From Ilyomonas sp964249755 (lineage in GTDB: Bacteria > Bacteroidota > Bacteroidia > Chitinophagales > Chitinophagaceae), in contig CAXUDB010000003.1 of the NCBI GenBank assembly GCA_964249755.1, forward strand, positions 372,001 through 436,000: a stretch of DNA of 64,000 bases, given 5' to 3'. Below the pieces are notes generated by a model. The model saw nothing but the letters and a program-made list of their open reading frames with translations, made no database searches and was not told the DNA's origin. This document shows positions 55,454 to 64,000 of this stretch, piece by piece. The translations under genes were made by a program, and so were the position numbers. The first letter of the stretch is position 1, and every line of letters starts with the position of its first letter.

Positions 55454-57197
55454 TGCGCTTTCGCAGCAGCAACAAAAAACATCCACGCTGGCGGCATTGC
55501 GCAGGCTTTATCAGTTAATTGCAGCTGAGCGCAAAAACCTCTGGCTTGCCTTCGGCGCCATTATGTTGAATGCGGCGCTTAACCTCACCGGTCCGTTTCT
55601 CATTGGTTATACTATTGACCATTATGTTACAAAGAAGGACTATAACGGCGTGCTCTTCTTTTCAAGCATTTTGTTAGCCATGTATCTGGTGTCATTGTTC
55701 ACTTCTTATTTTCAAACAAGACTAATGGGCGGCGTAGGACAGCGTATGCTGTTTACCTTGCGAAACAGTATTTTCGGCAAGCTGCAGGAGTTGCCGGTAG
55801 CCTTCTTTAATGCCAATAAAGCGGGTGATCTTATCTCGCGCGTAAACAACGATACGGATAAGCTCAATACTTTTTTTTCGCAATCGCTGATGCAGTTTAT
55901 TGGCAGTCTGGTAACGATGTTTGGTGCAGGTATTTTCCTATTGTTCATCAATATAAAACTTGGTGCGGCTTCGTTGCTTCCGGCGGTTTGTATTCTCCTG
56001 TTTACATGGCTGTATTCACCCTTCGTAAAAAAGAAAAATTCGCTGAACCTCAAGAGCACCGGGCTGTTGAGCGCCGATGTGCAGGAAGGACTCAACAATT
56101 TTAAAGTGACCATTGCCTTTAACCGCCGCGATTATTTTCGCCGGCGTTTTGAAGAAGTGAACCGGCAGAATTATATAACGGCAATCGGTGCCGGTTTGGC
56201 AAACAACTTTCTGCTTCCGGTATATAATTTATTTTCAGGGCTGGCGCAATTGGTTGTTCTTTCTTATGGCATCTATCTTATTTCGGAAAACGAATTTTCG
56301 GTGGGTTTGCTGGTGAGTTATTTGGCTTACGCCACCAATTTTTACAACCCGCTTCGGCAATTAGCTGCCTTGTGGGCGGGCTTTCAAACGGCGATTGCCG
56401 GCTGGGATCGGATCTCGCAGATACTGTCGCTAAAAAGCGATTTGGAAGTAGTGCAAACGGTTTTACCAAAGGTGTCTTCTTCCCTTGCCGTTTTTAATGG
56501 TGTCGGCTTTGGATATGAAGAAGGCAAAGAGATTCTGCATAACATTAACCTGCAGTTGGAGCGTGGCAAAACATATGCTTTGGTGGGACCGACCGGTGGC
56601 GGCAAAACCACCACGGCATCGCTAATTGCGCGATTGTACGATCCGGTAAAAGGCAGTATTTATCTGGATGGCAGAGATCTTCGCAGCTATACCGCAGCAG
56701 AGAGAACGGCAAAGATCGGTTTCATTTTGCAGGAGCCTTTCTTATTTACCGGCACTGTGAAAGACAACTTGGTGTATGGCAACGTAGCTTATGCTGATTA
56801 CGATAAAGTTCAGTTAGAAAGCGTGATACAGGAAGCCGGACTGGAAAGCCTGATAAGCCTATTTGAGGCGGGTCTGGCAACAAAAGTTACATCGGGCGGC
56901 GATGCTATCAGTTTGGGACAGAAGCAGATTATTGCTTTTATGCGGGCTGTGCTGCGCAACCCTGATATATTGATATTGGACGAAGCCACTGCCAACATAG
57001 ATACCATTACCGAACACCTGCTGGAAGATATCCTTACCAAGCTGCCTGCCACTACCACACGCATCACCATTGCCCACCGACTGAACACAATTCGGAACGC
57101 CGATGAAATCTTTTTTGTAAATGGAGGAGAAGTGATTCGTGCCGGCTCGTTTGACGATGCTGTGGAGCGACTGATGAATGATAAGCGGGTAAGCTGA
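55437..57197 (+). CDS. ABC exporter half-transporter, canonical Walker motifs
   Basis: 586 residues. Six helices, then an NBD: Walker A GPTGGGKTT, Walker B LILDEATANID, H-loop ITIAHRLNT. The signature is altered (ISLGQKQI in place of LSGGQ). The altered signature faces the first protein's Walker site, so together they make exactly one degenerate site, as in known heterodimeric exporters. Translation is coupled by the 17-base overlap. Confidence 0.92.
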   Translation: MNYNLNALSQQQQKTSTLAALRRLYQLIAAERKNLWLAFGAIMLNAALNLTGPFLIGYTIDHYVTKKDYNGVLFFSSILLAMYLVSLFTSYFQTRLMGGVGQRMLFTLRNSIFGKLQELPVAFFNANKAGDLISRVNNDTDKLNTFFSQSLMQFIGSLVTMFGAGIFLLFINIKLGAASLLPAVCILLFTWLYSPFVKKKNSLNLKSTGLLSADVQEGLNNFKVTIAFNRRDYFRRRFEEVNRQNYITAIGAGLANNFLLPVYNLFSGLAQLVVLSYGIYLISENEFSVGLLVSYLAYATNFYNPLRQLAALWAGFQTAIAGWDRISQILSLKSDLEVVQTVLPKVSSSLAVFNGVGFGYEEGKEILHNINLQLERGKTYALVGPTGGGKTTTASLIARLYDPVKGSIYLDGRDLRSYTAAERTAKIGFILQEPFLFTGTVKDNLVYGNVAYADYDKVQLESVIQEAGLESLISLFEAGLATKVTSGGDAISLGQKQIIAFMRAVLRNPDILILDEATANIDTITEHLLEDILTKLPATTTRITIAHRLNTIRNADEIFFVNGGEVIRAGSFDDAVERLMNDKRVS

Positions 57198-57295
57198 TAT
57201 TGTGTTTTTGCCGATAGTTGATTCTGTTTACTTGGCACTTAAGTATAGAGAATGTAAATGAGGTAGAGAGAAATTATCTCGTTTCCTTTTTGCTA

Positions 57296-57303
57296 TATGT
57301 TTG
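57296..57303 (+). promoter_or_regulatory. Candidate -7 box for the receiver gene
   Basis: TATGTTTG fits TAnnTTTG, 40 bases before the ATG at 57344. Confidence 0.4.
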
Positions 57304-57343
57304 CGCAAAATTTTATAAATAAACAGACAGGTTATAAAACATA

Positions 57344-57730
57344 ATGATTATGCCGAATACAAAAATAGCAGCACCGAGGAAGAAAGTATTGATAGTGGAA
57401 GATGAAGGTGACATGTGCCTCCTGCTCAACATCATTTTAAACGGAAAAGAAGTGGAACTGGATCATGTAAAAAATCTGGCGGCAGCAGAAGCCTACCTGA
57501 CCGGTGAACAGCCTGCGCTGGTGCTGCTCGACAATAAACTGCCGGATGGTTACGGTGTTGACTTTATTCCTTTGCTGAAGAAAAAGTATCCGTCGGTAAA
57601 AGTTGCCATGATCTCCGGCTTCGACGGCGCGGCAAAGGATGTTGCACTTCACAATGGTGCAGATACTTATATACAGAAGCCGTTTACGCGCGAGCAGTTG
57701 TCCAGCTCGGTAAAAGCTTTGCTCAGTTAA
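57344..57730 (+). CDS. Single-domain response regulator (receiver only)
   Basis: 128 residues. KKVLIVEDEGDMCLLL (acidic pair), phospho-Asp in LVLLDNKLPDGYG, then VAMISGF and the Lys in YIQKPFTREQL. There is no output domain. It may relay phosphate or bind a partner; no kinase lies beside it. Its own terminator follows. Confidence 0.9.
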   Translation: MIMPNTKIAAPRKKVLIVEDEGDMCLLLNIILNGKEVELDHVKNLAAAEAYLTGEQPALVLLDNKLPDGYGVDFIPLLKKKYPSVKVAMISGFDGAAKDVALHNGADTYIQKPFTREQLSSSVKALLS

Positions 57731-57757
57731 GTTTTATTCTATTTGATATTTAGGAAG

Positions 57758-57782
57758 GAGGATGTCGAATGCGGGCATCCTC
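57758..57782 (+). terminator. Intrinsic terminator
   Basis: GAGGATG (57758-57764) and CATCCTC (57776-57782) followed by TTTTGTTT, after the receiver gene. Confidence 0.75.
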
Positions 57783-57944
57783 TTTTGTTTAATAAATTCC
57801 TCTTGCCAGTGCATGAATGAGCCTGCCCATTTAAGGCTTTGATCCGGCATGTTTTTACACCTTTGCATTTTATTATCAGCCTGGTTTTTGTCATCTCTCT
57901 TTTAATCTGGTCTTTATATAATTCCGGTTCACTAAAGTTGCAGT

Positions 57945-58976
57945 ATGGGTTGCAGAAAAATATATCGTGTTGTCTTACTTTGCTTTCTGATCTTTTTAAT
58001 GATACCCATCTTCCCGCATCAGCTATGTGCGCAAACTGTCAGTGCTGATTGGATGCGGAAAATGAAGTTCGGTATCATGGTGCATTACCTTTCGTTCATC
58101 CAGAACAAGACTGCTCCGCAGAATATGGGTAAGATAACTGATTGGGATTCTTGTGTAAATGATTTTGATGTCAACCTCTTCGCCAGCCAGTTGCATCAGG
58201 TAGGTGCCGGTTATGTTATTTTCACGCTGTATCAGGGCGATCGTTTCATCTGCACACCCAATGCGCTATTTGAAAAGAAGACCGGTTATGCGCGCGGGCA
58301 AGCGACCTCACATCGAGACTTGATTATGGACCTGTCTAATGCTTTGCAGAGATATAACATCAAGCTTATCTTATACGTAACTGCCGATGGAGCGTTCAGG
58401 GATGACCGGTCAAGCCGTGTATTTGAAAGTCCAATGCTGCTGTATAAGCAGAGAGGCAACCAGTTTGTTGCCACGGGTGTTTGGGCAAGAAACTGGGCAG
58501 CCGTGCTGCGCGAATGGAGTGTGCGGTATGGTAAAAGAATCTCCGGCTGGTGGGTTGACGGTTCTTACGCCACGCATGGCTACAACGACTCATTATTGGG
58601 TATATTTTATACAGCGCTGAAAAGTGGTAACCCTAACAGTATCATCTGTTTTAATAATGCTGTGCATCCCAGCATTGAGTATTATTCTAAATGGGATAGC
58701 TATACAGCCGGTGAAATGAATGGATTTGATGATTTGCCACCAGCCGGTGGCAAAATCAATGGGAAACAATGGCACATCCTTTCCTTTTTAGGTACAGACT
58801 GGTATAGTCCTTCAGTTAAGTATACTGACCCTTCTTATCTCATCGGATATCTCACAAAGGTGAATGCAGCAGGTGGTGTTGCCACAATAAATGCAGCAGT
58901 GTACCGCAATGGTTCCTTGGCTCCGGAGCAACTAACTTTTTTAAAAGAAGTCAGCGCTAAAATTCATTCCCGATAA
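57945..58976 (+). CDS. Secreted GH29-like (alpha-L-fucosidase-type) hydrolase
   Basis: 343 residues with a signal peptide to about residue 29 (FPHQLCAQ). Blocks of the alpha-L-fucosidase fold are WMRKMKFGIMVHYLSFIQ, VIFTLYQGDRFICTPNALF, TSHRDLIMDLSNALQRYNIK and the Asp in SGWWVDGSY, expected as the nucleophile. It is shorter than typical GH29 enzymes (about 450) and lacks the C-terminal beta-sandwich, so exact activity is uncertain. It stands alone. Confidence 0.75.
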   Translation: MGCRKIYRVVLLCFLIFLMIPIFPHQLCAQTVSADWMRKMKFGIMVHYLSFIQNKTAPQNMGKITDWDSCVNDFDVNLFASQLHQVGAGYVIFTLYQGDRFICTPNALFEKKTGYARGQATSHRDLIMDLSNALQRYNIKLILYVTADGAFRDDRSSRVFESPMLLYKQRGNQFVATGVWARNWAAVLREWSVRYGKRISGWWVDGSYATHGYNDSLLGIFYTALKSGNPNSIICFNNAVHPSIEYYSKWDSYTAGEMNGFDDLPPAGGKINGKQWHILSFLGTDWYSPSVKYTDPSYLIGYLTKVNAAGGVATINAAVYRNGSLAPEQLTFLKEVSAKIHSR

Positions 58977-59129
58977 AATAAGACTATTTTTATTTCTATT
59001 GCATTGCCCGCTTTCTTCAAAGAAGTCATCATCTATAAAAAGAAATGTTCCCTGATCCTGTCCTTCTTCTTTGAGTGGCACGGTTTCAGAGGTGGCGTAG
59101 TTGATTATTGATTTGCTAACACATCAGGA

Positions 59130-59546
59130 ATGAAAACACAGGCTGAAAAACGCAAAGCGGCTGCCCGCATTTTGCTGGGTGCTCTTCTGGTTACCGCTGG
59201 CGCCAGCCATCTTACGTTTGCCCGCGCTGCATTTCGGGCACAGGTGCCCGACTGGGTTCCGCTTACAAAAGATGATACGGTTGTCTATTCCGGTATTGCA
59301 GAAATTTCACTCGGGCTTGCCCTCATAGCCGGGGGTAAATACAAGCGCGTTATTGGCAGAACAGCCGCCGCGTTCTTTATAGCTGTATTTCCCGGCAATA
59401 TTTCGCAATACACACATCATCGCAGCGCTTTTGGTTTAGATACAGATGCAAAGCGGTTGGCAAGATTATTCTTTCAGCCCCTTCTGGTTTACTGGGCATT
59501 AAAAAGCACCTCAGAAAAGGAAGTTACAGCGCGTAAACTTTTATAA
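59130..59546 (+). CDS. DoxX-family membrane protein
   Basis: 138 residues, about four helices. The motif LLVTAGASHLTFARAAF and GNISQYTHHRSAFG fit the DoxX group. Role unknown in most bacteria; often linked to redox or thiol chemistry. Monocistronic. Confidence 0.8.
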   Translation: MKTQAEKRKAAARILLGALLVTAGASHLTFARAAFRAQVPDWVPLTKDDTVVYSGIAEISLGLALIAGGKYKRVIGRTAAAFFIAVFPGNISQYTHHRSAFGLDTDAKRLARLFFQPLLVYWALKSTSEKEVTARKLL

Positions 59547-59751
59547 TTAATTACAACAAGTTAACCGGATGCTTTTCTCAAACTTCATTTCGTATAGGAA
59601 CTAAAATTTTCAGCTTTCTAATAGCAACAATATGTATCGCAGTTAGGATAAGGATAAGAGTTATTCACCCTTCTCAATTTATAAAAAAACAAAAATTATA
59701 GTCCTATAAAGCGTTTTAGCAAAAACAAAATCTTTTTAAAAGCAAATACCT

Positions 59752-60777
59752 ATGAACGAAGAGACACAACAACACGAAGAACAGAAGGGAATGAGCCGCC
59801 GCAAAGCCATTGGCGGTTTGGGCGCTACTTTAGCCACTGTGCTGGCAGCACCTGTATTTGGCTCGCCCGCTGCGGGCGTACAGGATAATACGCCTGCTGA
59901 TTTAACCGACCCGACTACCAAATTTCCCAAGCCTCCTTTTCAAAGCCAGAGCCAACCTTGGCCGGGATTGGCCAGTAAAATGAACCCACGGCCTGATCAT
60001 GGCGAGACCAGTTATAAAGGCTCGGGAAGATTGACAGGAAGAAAGGCTTTGATTACAGGTGGCGATAGTGGTATGGGGCGAGCTGCCGCCATTGCGTATG
60101 CCCGCGAAGGAGCAGATGTAGCCATCAACTATTATCCTACTGAAGAACCAGATGCGCAGGAAGTAGTGGCTTTGATTAAGGCGGCTGGTCGCAAAGCCGT
60201 AGCGATTCCCGGAGACCTTCGCGATGAAGCTTTTTGCAAGAAGCTGGTGGATGAAGCCATCAAGGGTTTGGGAGGATTAGACATTATCGTGAGCAATGCC
60301 GGACGTCAACAGGCGAAGCAATCCATTCTCGATATTACCACCGAGGAGTTCGACGCAACCATGAAGACTAATATCTATGCGCCCTTCTGGATTATTAAAG
60401 CTGCTCTGCCACATCTGCCACCGGGTTCAGTTATCATCGGCACTACTTCGGAGCAGGCATATGATCCATCGCCCGATTTGTATGATTATGCGCAAACGAA
60501 AGCAGCGACCATGAACTATGTGAAGTCGCTTGCCAAACAATTAGGACCCAAAGGCATTCGTGTGTGCGGCGTTGCGCCCGGACCGATCTGGACGCCACTA
60601 CAAGTGAGTGGTGGAGCCACGCAGCAAAAGCTGGTTACATTTGGAAGTGATACCGCTTTGGGCAGACCAGGACAACCGGCTGAATTAGCTTCTATTTATG
60701 TGCAGTTAGCCGATCCCACTGCCAGCTTTGCCACGGGTAATATCTATGGCTCCGGTGGTGGTAAAGGACAGCCATAG
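59752..60777 (+). CDS. SDR-family oxidoreductase with Tat-like leader
   Basis: 341 residues. The N-terminus has a twin-arginine motif (SRRKAIGGLG) with an Ala-rich hydrophobic region, so export by Tat is likely. The SDR domain from about 95 has TGGDSGMGRAAAIAYAREGA, SNAGRQ and Y-A-Q-T-K, ending GNIYGSGGGKG. It resembles the general-stress (GS39/YdaD-like) group. The substrate cannot be told. Confidence 0.88.
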   Translation: MNEETQQHEEQKGMSRRKAIGGLGATLATVLAAPVFGSPAAGVQDNTPADLTDPTTKFPKPPFQSQSQPWPGLASKMNPRPDHGETSYKGSGRLTGRKALITGGDSGMGRAAAIAYAREGADVAINYYPTEEPDAQEVVALIKAAGRKAVAIPGDLRDEAFCKKLVDEAIKGLGGLDIIVSNAGRQQAKQSILDITTEEFDATMKTNIYAPFWIIKAALPHLPPGSVIIGTTSEQAYDPSPDLYDYAQTKAATMNYVKSLAKQLGPKGIRVCGVAPGPIWTPLQVSGGATQQKLVTFGSDTALGRPGQPAELASIYVQLADPTASFATGNIYGSGGGKGQP

Positions 60778-60852
60778 AAGTCACTACGGTGAGTAAGAGA
60801 GATGTTTGAATTATTCACTCCTCATCAGTAGATATAGATTCAACCATAATAG

Positions 60853-60889
60853 CAAAGCCACTATGCGGTAGAAGAGCATAGTGGCTTTG
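60853..60889. terminator. Bidirectional intrinsic terminator
   Basis: CAAAGCCACTATGC (60853-60866), 9-base loop, GCATAGTGGCTTTG (60876-60889); it sits between the SDR and the converging chitinase-like gene. Confidence 0.8.
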
Positions 60890-60929
60890 TCTGTTTAGTG
60901 CTTAGTTATATGCTTGTTTATTCTAACAA

Positions 60930-61955
60930 CTATTTCACTGCATATGTACGTTGCGGAGCAAAAAAATAAGGCAGATAAACACCTCTGGTAAATGTTGCAG
61001 TGCTATCAACTTTACCATCGTGTGAAGCGCTGTAAATCTCGTTCAATAATGATTTCTTTCCTTCCGCATCTTCTGTTAGCTGCCATATCATAACGCCACC
61101 TGCCTGTTGCATCGCCAGCTTTGTTTTTCTACCCATTGTAATCATTCCATTGTAGTAAATCGTGTCTGCTACTTTATCGGTAAATTCTGCGCCTTTGTAT
61201 TGTGATACAATATCTTTATAGGCATACTCTTCTTCTGAAGTTTTGTTATAAAAGCCCCAGCCATAAAAGGGAACACCCAGATTGGTTTTTGCCGGCGGCA
61301 AGCCTTTCCCTGCCCAGAAAGCTAGATCATTTACCGCTTTATAATAAGGGGAATGCGGACCAGGATGTGCGGTATCCCAGGGACCTGTTTCGTCATAGCT
61401 CATAATGTTTACGAAATCAAAATCGGCAAAAGTAGAAGCCGGTATCTGCTGCTCAAACCAAGTGGCTACGGCGGCAGTTACTATTTTTCCCTGCGGGTGA
61501 AATGTAGTTGCCAGTATATGGATAAAGCCGCCATAATCTTTGCCAATGATATCGCCTTCAAGATCTACATCTACGCCATCCAGATGATTGTTCTTTACAT
61601 ACAGAAGAAGACGATTGCAGAAGGCTTGCACGTTCTGCGGAAGCGTGAGATAAATCCAGTTCTTCTTTGTGCCGCTCAGTTCTGCACCTCCCAACGACAT
61701 CAATACTTTCACATTGTGTTGATGCGCATTGTCTGCCACTCCTTGTAAACCGGCAAATGAAGTAAGATTCCCTTTTTCATCCGGATTAGCAAAGGCAATG
61801 TTCATATGCGTGATCTGGCTATAATTAATGGTGGCTGCGCTTTTAGGAAAATTATCCCACGTGTTTAAATAGCCTACAATTCGAAACTGCGCATTTGTGT
61901 TGTTGGCAAGGAATATAAAACTTAACAACAGGAAGAGACAAAGAAAGTGTTTCAT
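60930..61955 (-). CDS. Secreted GH18-family glycosidase (chitinase-like)
   Basis: 341 residues with a signal peptide to NTNAQ. The GH18 motif DGVDVDLEGD (Glu as acid) is intact, with VKVLMSLGGAELSG upstream and NIMSYDETGPWD, GVPFYGWGF and GVMIWQLTEDA after. It probably hydrolyses chitin or GlcNAc oligomers at the surface. No carbohydrate-binding module or T9SS tail. Confidence 0.92.
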   Translation of the reverse strand: MKHFLCLFLLLSFIFLANNTNAQFRIVGYLNTWDNFPKSAATINYSQITHMNIAFANPDEKGNLTSFAGLQGVADNAHQHNVKVLMSLGGAELSGTKKNWIYLTLPQNVQAFCNRLLLYVKNNHLDGVDVDLEGDIIGKDYGGFIHILATTFHPQGKIVTAAVATWFEQQIPASTFADFDFVNIMSYDETGPWDTAHPGPHSPYYKAVNDLAFWAGKGLPPAKTNLGVPFYGWGFYNKTSEEEYAYKDIVSQYKGAEFTDKVADTIYYNGMITMGRKTKLAMQQAGGVMIWQLTEDAEGKKSLLNEIYSASHDGKVDSTATFTRGVYLPYFFAPQRTYAVK

Positions 61956-62035
61956 AAAGCAAGAATATAGAAATGCGGGCTCTCTTTATAAAACAGAGAA
62001 CCAATTGCTACAGAAGCAGTTATTAGCAGGACCAC

Positions 62036-62404
62036 TTATTTAATCAGCCGTATCGCAAGCGGATACTTATAGAGCTTGCCCTCACTGGTTTTTACAGATG
62101 CAACGATAACAAGAACCAATGCCAGGATGCCAATTATCCAAACTAACAATATACCAATAACAGTAATGAACAGAGCGATGATTACGATGTACAACGTGAT
62201 TTGAAAGTTCAGTGATTCTTTAGCGCTGGCAGCTACAAAAGCAGATTCGTCTTTTTTAATAAGAAAGATGATTAATGGCGCCAGGAAACCGATGCCGGGA
62301 ATTAATGTTAGTGCATGTGAAAGCAGCGCCATGGTTCGCTCATCGCTGGTTGGCGGAATAACAGGAATTTCTTCACTGCCGAGATAGGAGTTTTGCTGTG
62401 TCAT
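62036..62404 (-). CDS. DUF4870/Tic20-like membrane protein
   Basis: 122 residues. DERTMALLSHALTLIPGIG, then three helices; the block KKDESAFVAASAKESLNFQI is the DUF4870 signature. Function unknown. The promoter region holds a CAAATGTA (TACATTTG on the minus strand) box at 62424-62431. Confidence 0.82.
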   Translation of the reverse strand: MTQQNSYLGSEEIPVIPPTSDERTMALLSHALTLIPGIGFLAPLIIFLIKKDESAFVAASAKESLNFQITLYIVIIALFITVIGILLVWIIGILALVLVIVASVKTSEGKLYKYPLAIRLIK

Positions 62405-62489
62405 TTGGTTTTAATTATAAATCCAAATGTAGCAAAAAGCAAGAGCGTATTTCTTATTTTTTTATGAAAGGAATCAATAGCCGTTTGCC

Positions 62490-64000
62490 TCACATTCTTT
62501 CCGGCACTTCAATTCCCAATAAGTGCATGCCTCTTTTAATGACGGTTGCAGTTAATACACAAATCTGCAGGCGCAATATTTTCTTCTCTTCACTTTCAGC
62601 ATTGGTAACAGAGTGGCCGGCATAAAAAGAGTTGAATGTTTTGCACAAATTGAAAATATAGACCGCAATTTTAGAAGGGTCGTATTCTTTACCTGCTTCA
62701 CTGATGATGCTTTGGAATTGCTCTAAGGAAACAATCATTTCTTTTTCTAAAGACAGAAGCGAAGAAGCGTTTTGTATTGAATTCTCTACTGCATCATTCC
62801 TACGTAAAATACTCTTAATTCTTGCATGTGTGTATTGAATAAATGAACCGGTGAAACCTTGAAAATCTATGCTTTCTTCGGGGTTAAAGACCATACGTTT
62901 TTTTGGGTCAACACGCAGAATAAAGAACTTCAAAGCGCCTAAGCCAATGGTGTTATACAGCTGTTTTAATTCTTCTTCGGTGAAGTCTTTTACCTTGCCT
63001 AACTCTTCTGTCTTTGCTTTTGCAATGGCAATCATTTCATCTATCAGATCATCCGCATCCACCACGGTTCCTTCGCGGCTTTTCATTTTGCCGGTGGGCA
63101 ATTCCACCATGCCGTAGCTGAGATGATGAATGCCATCGGCAGAAGGCAGACCCAGCTTTTCGCAGATAAGTTTTAGTACTTTAAAATGATAATTCTGCTC
63201 ATCGCCCACCACATAAATGCTTTGCTGCATGCCGTATTCCTGTTGCTTTTGTTCGGCCAGTCCAATGTCCTGCGTGATGTAAACCGAAGTGCCATCTTTG
63301 CGGCGCACCACTTTTTCATCCAGGCCATCCGCCGTTAAATCTACCCAAACGCTGCCATCTTCTTTTGCATAAAACACACCTTTCTGCAAGCCTTCCTCTA
63401 CCAAGTCTTTACCTAAGAGATACGTGTTGCTTTCGTAATATACTTTATCGAAATTGCTGCCAATGCGCTGGTAGGTTTCATCGAAGCCTTTGTAGACCCA
63501 ACCATTCATCTTTGCCCATAACTCTTTTACTTCCGGCTTGCCCCTTTCCCAGTCAATCAGCATTTGGCGGGCAGCCTGCATAATGGGAGCTTGCTGTTCT
63601 GCTTCATCTTTGGTTTTGCCTTCGCTGATCAATTGCTCTGTTTCTTTTTTATACTCATCATTAAACTTCACATAATAATCGCCCACCAGATGGTCGCCTT
63701 TCTCACCCGTACTTTCCGGCGTTGCGCCGTTGGCAAACCACTGCCATGCCACCATACTTTTGCTGATGTGAATGCCCCTGTCGTTTACTACACAGGTTTT
63801 GATAACGTCATTGCCTTGTGCCTTCAAGATTTCGGCAATGCTCCAGCCTAAAAAATTATTGCGCAGATGTCCTAAGTGCAAGGGCTTGTTGGTGTTAGGC
63901 GATGAATATTCTACCATCACGCGATGGTTGTTTTTCTCTGCCAAGCCATAAGATGAATTAGTATAATTAGACGATAAGAATTGCAGCCAGTAGTCTTCAG
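62490..64000 (-). CDS. argS: Arginyl-tRNA synthetase, C-terminal part (runs off right edge)
   Basis: The frame stays open to the window edge: residues before the first start codon at 63944 read DYWLQFLSSNYTNSSYGLA, so the true N-terminus is outside. The class I HIGH motif is HLGH (PLHLGHLRNN) near the right end. The family blocks VEYSSPNTNKPLHLGHLRNN and VVRRKDGTSVYITQDIGLAE are present, as is the C-terminal anticodon-binding (DALR) helix bundle ending EVPERM. It charges tRNA-Arg. Confidence 0.97.
   Translation of the reverse strand, partial: EDYWLQFLSSNYTNSSYGLAEKNNHRVMVEYSSPNTNKPLHLGHLRNNFLGWSIAEILKAQGNDVIKTCVVNDRGIHISKSMVAWQWFANGATPESTGEKGDHLVGDYYVKFNDEYKKETEQLISEGKTKDEAEQQAPIMQAARQMLIDWERGKPEVKELWAKMNGWVYKGFDETYQRIGSNFDKVYYESNTYLLGKDLVEEGLQKGVFYAKEDGSVWVDLTADGLDEKVVRRKDGTSVYITQDIGLAEQKQQEYGMQQSIYVVGDEQNYHFKVLKLICEKLGLPSADGIHHLSYGMVELPTGKMKSREGTVVDADDLIDEMIAIAKAKTEELGKVKDFTEEELKQLYNTIGLGALKFFILRVDPKKRMVFNPEESIDFQGFTGSFIQYTHARIKSILRRNDAVENSIQNASSLLSLEKEMIVSLEQFQSIISEAGKEYDPSKIAVYIFNLCKTFNSFYAGHSVTNAESEEKKILRLQICVLTATVIKRGMHLLGIEVPERM

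Overview
The window looks like a chromosomal segment of a Bacteroidota bacterium, most likely of the Chitinophagaceae or a close relative. The evidence is a SusC/SusD pair, a type IX secretion type B sorting domain (11.5-15.0 kb), paired RHS/YD-repeat proteins of the Bacteroidota kind, small Bacteroidota-only families, weak ribosome binding sites and promoter -7 boxes of the TAnnTTTG type. No rRNA, tRNA, CRISPR array or transposase gene was recognised.

Layout. (1) 0.1-11.4 kb: a four-gene RHS polymorphic-toxin operon. It encodes an outer-membrane-type protein, two giant YD-repeat proteins, the second tipped with a PD-(D/E)XK-like nuclease domain, and a small possible immunity protein. (2) 11.5-15.0 kb: a giant secreted beta-helix/Ig-like protein with a T9SS signal, on the minus strand. 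(3) 15.6-27.4 kb: an AT-rich accessory (defence) island. It holds a frameshifted HNH nuclease remnant; a lipoprotein; a retron-like cassette (structured leader, 84-aa ORF, XRE regulator, retron reverse transcriptase, SIR2-like DUF4917 protein) bracketed by two related palindromes; a zeta-toxin-like kinase with a small partner; and a tightly packed minus-strand operon of XRE regulator, Cas4/RecB-like Fe-S nuclease, long Argonaute, 122-aa unknown and HELGH metalloprotease-like protein. A separate XRE-like regulator and an orphan promoter feeding a nested RNA-like structure close the island. (4) 28-42.4 kb: a GC-richer region with SusC, SusD, an unusual thioredoxin-like protein, a MauE-like protein, an AraC regulator, a two-component pair and several Bacteroidota-specific proteins. 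It is littered with G/A-rich degenerate repeats. (5) 42.8-64 kb: ordinary chromosomal genes: BON and SH3 proteins, SDRs, MsrA, an ECF sigma factor with a downstream membrane partner, gamma-glutamyltranspeptidase, a beta-helix protein next to a GH39 enzyme, a heterodimeric ABC exporter, a receiver protein, GH29-like and GH18 enzymes, DoxX, DUF4870, and the C-terminal part of ArgS at the right edge.

How the genes work together. The best candidate for an undescribed system is the five-gene Argonaute operon at 21.3-26.5 kb. A probably catalytic long Argonaute is translationally coupled to a Cas4-like nuclease and followed directly by a HELGH protein. The neighbouring retron/SIR2-like cassette and zeta-like module make this a dense defence island. 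The RHS operon supplies a probable contact-dependent nuclease toxin. The SusC/D cluster and the scattered glycoside hydrolases suggest glycan use. All functional calls come from motif reading; no database search was run.
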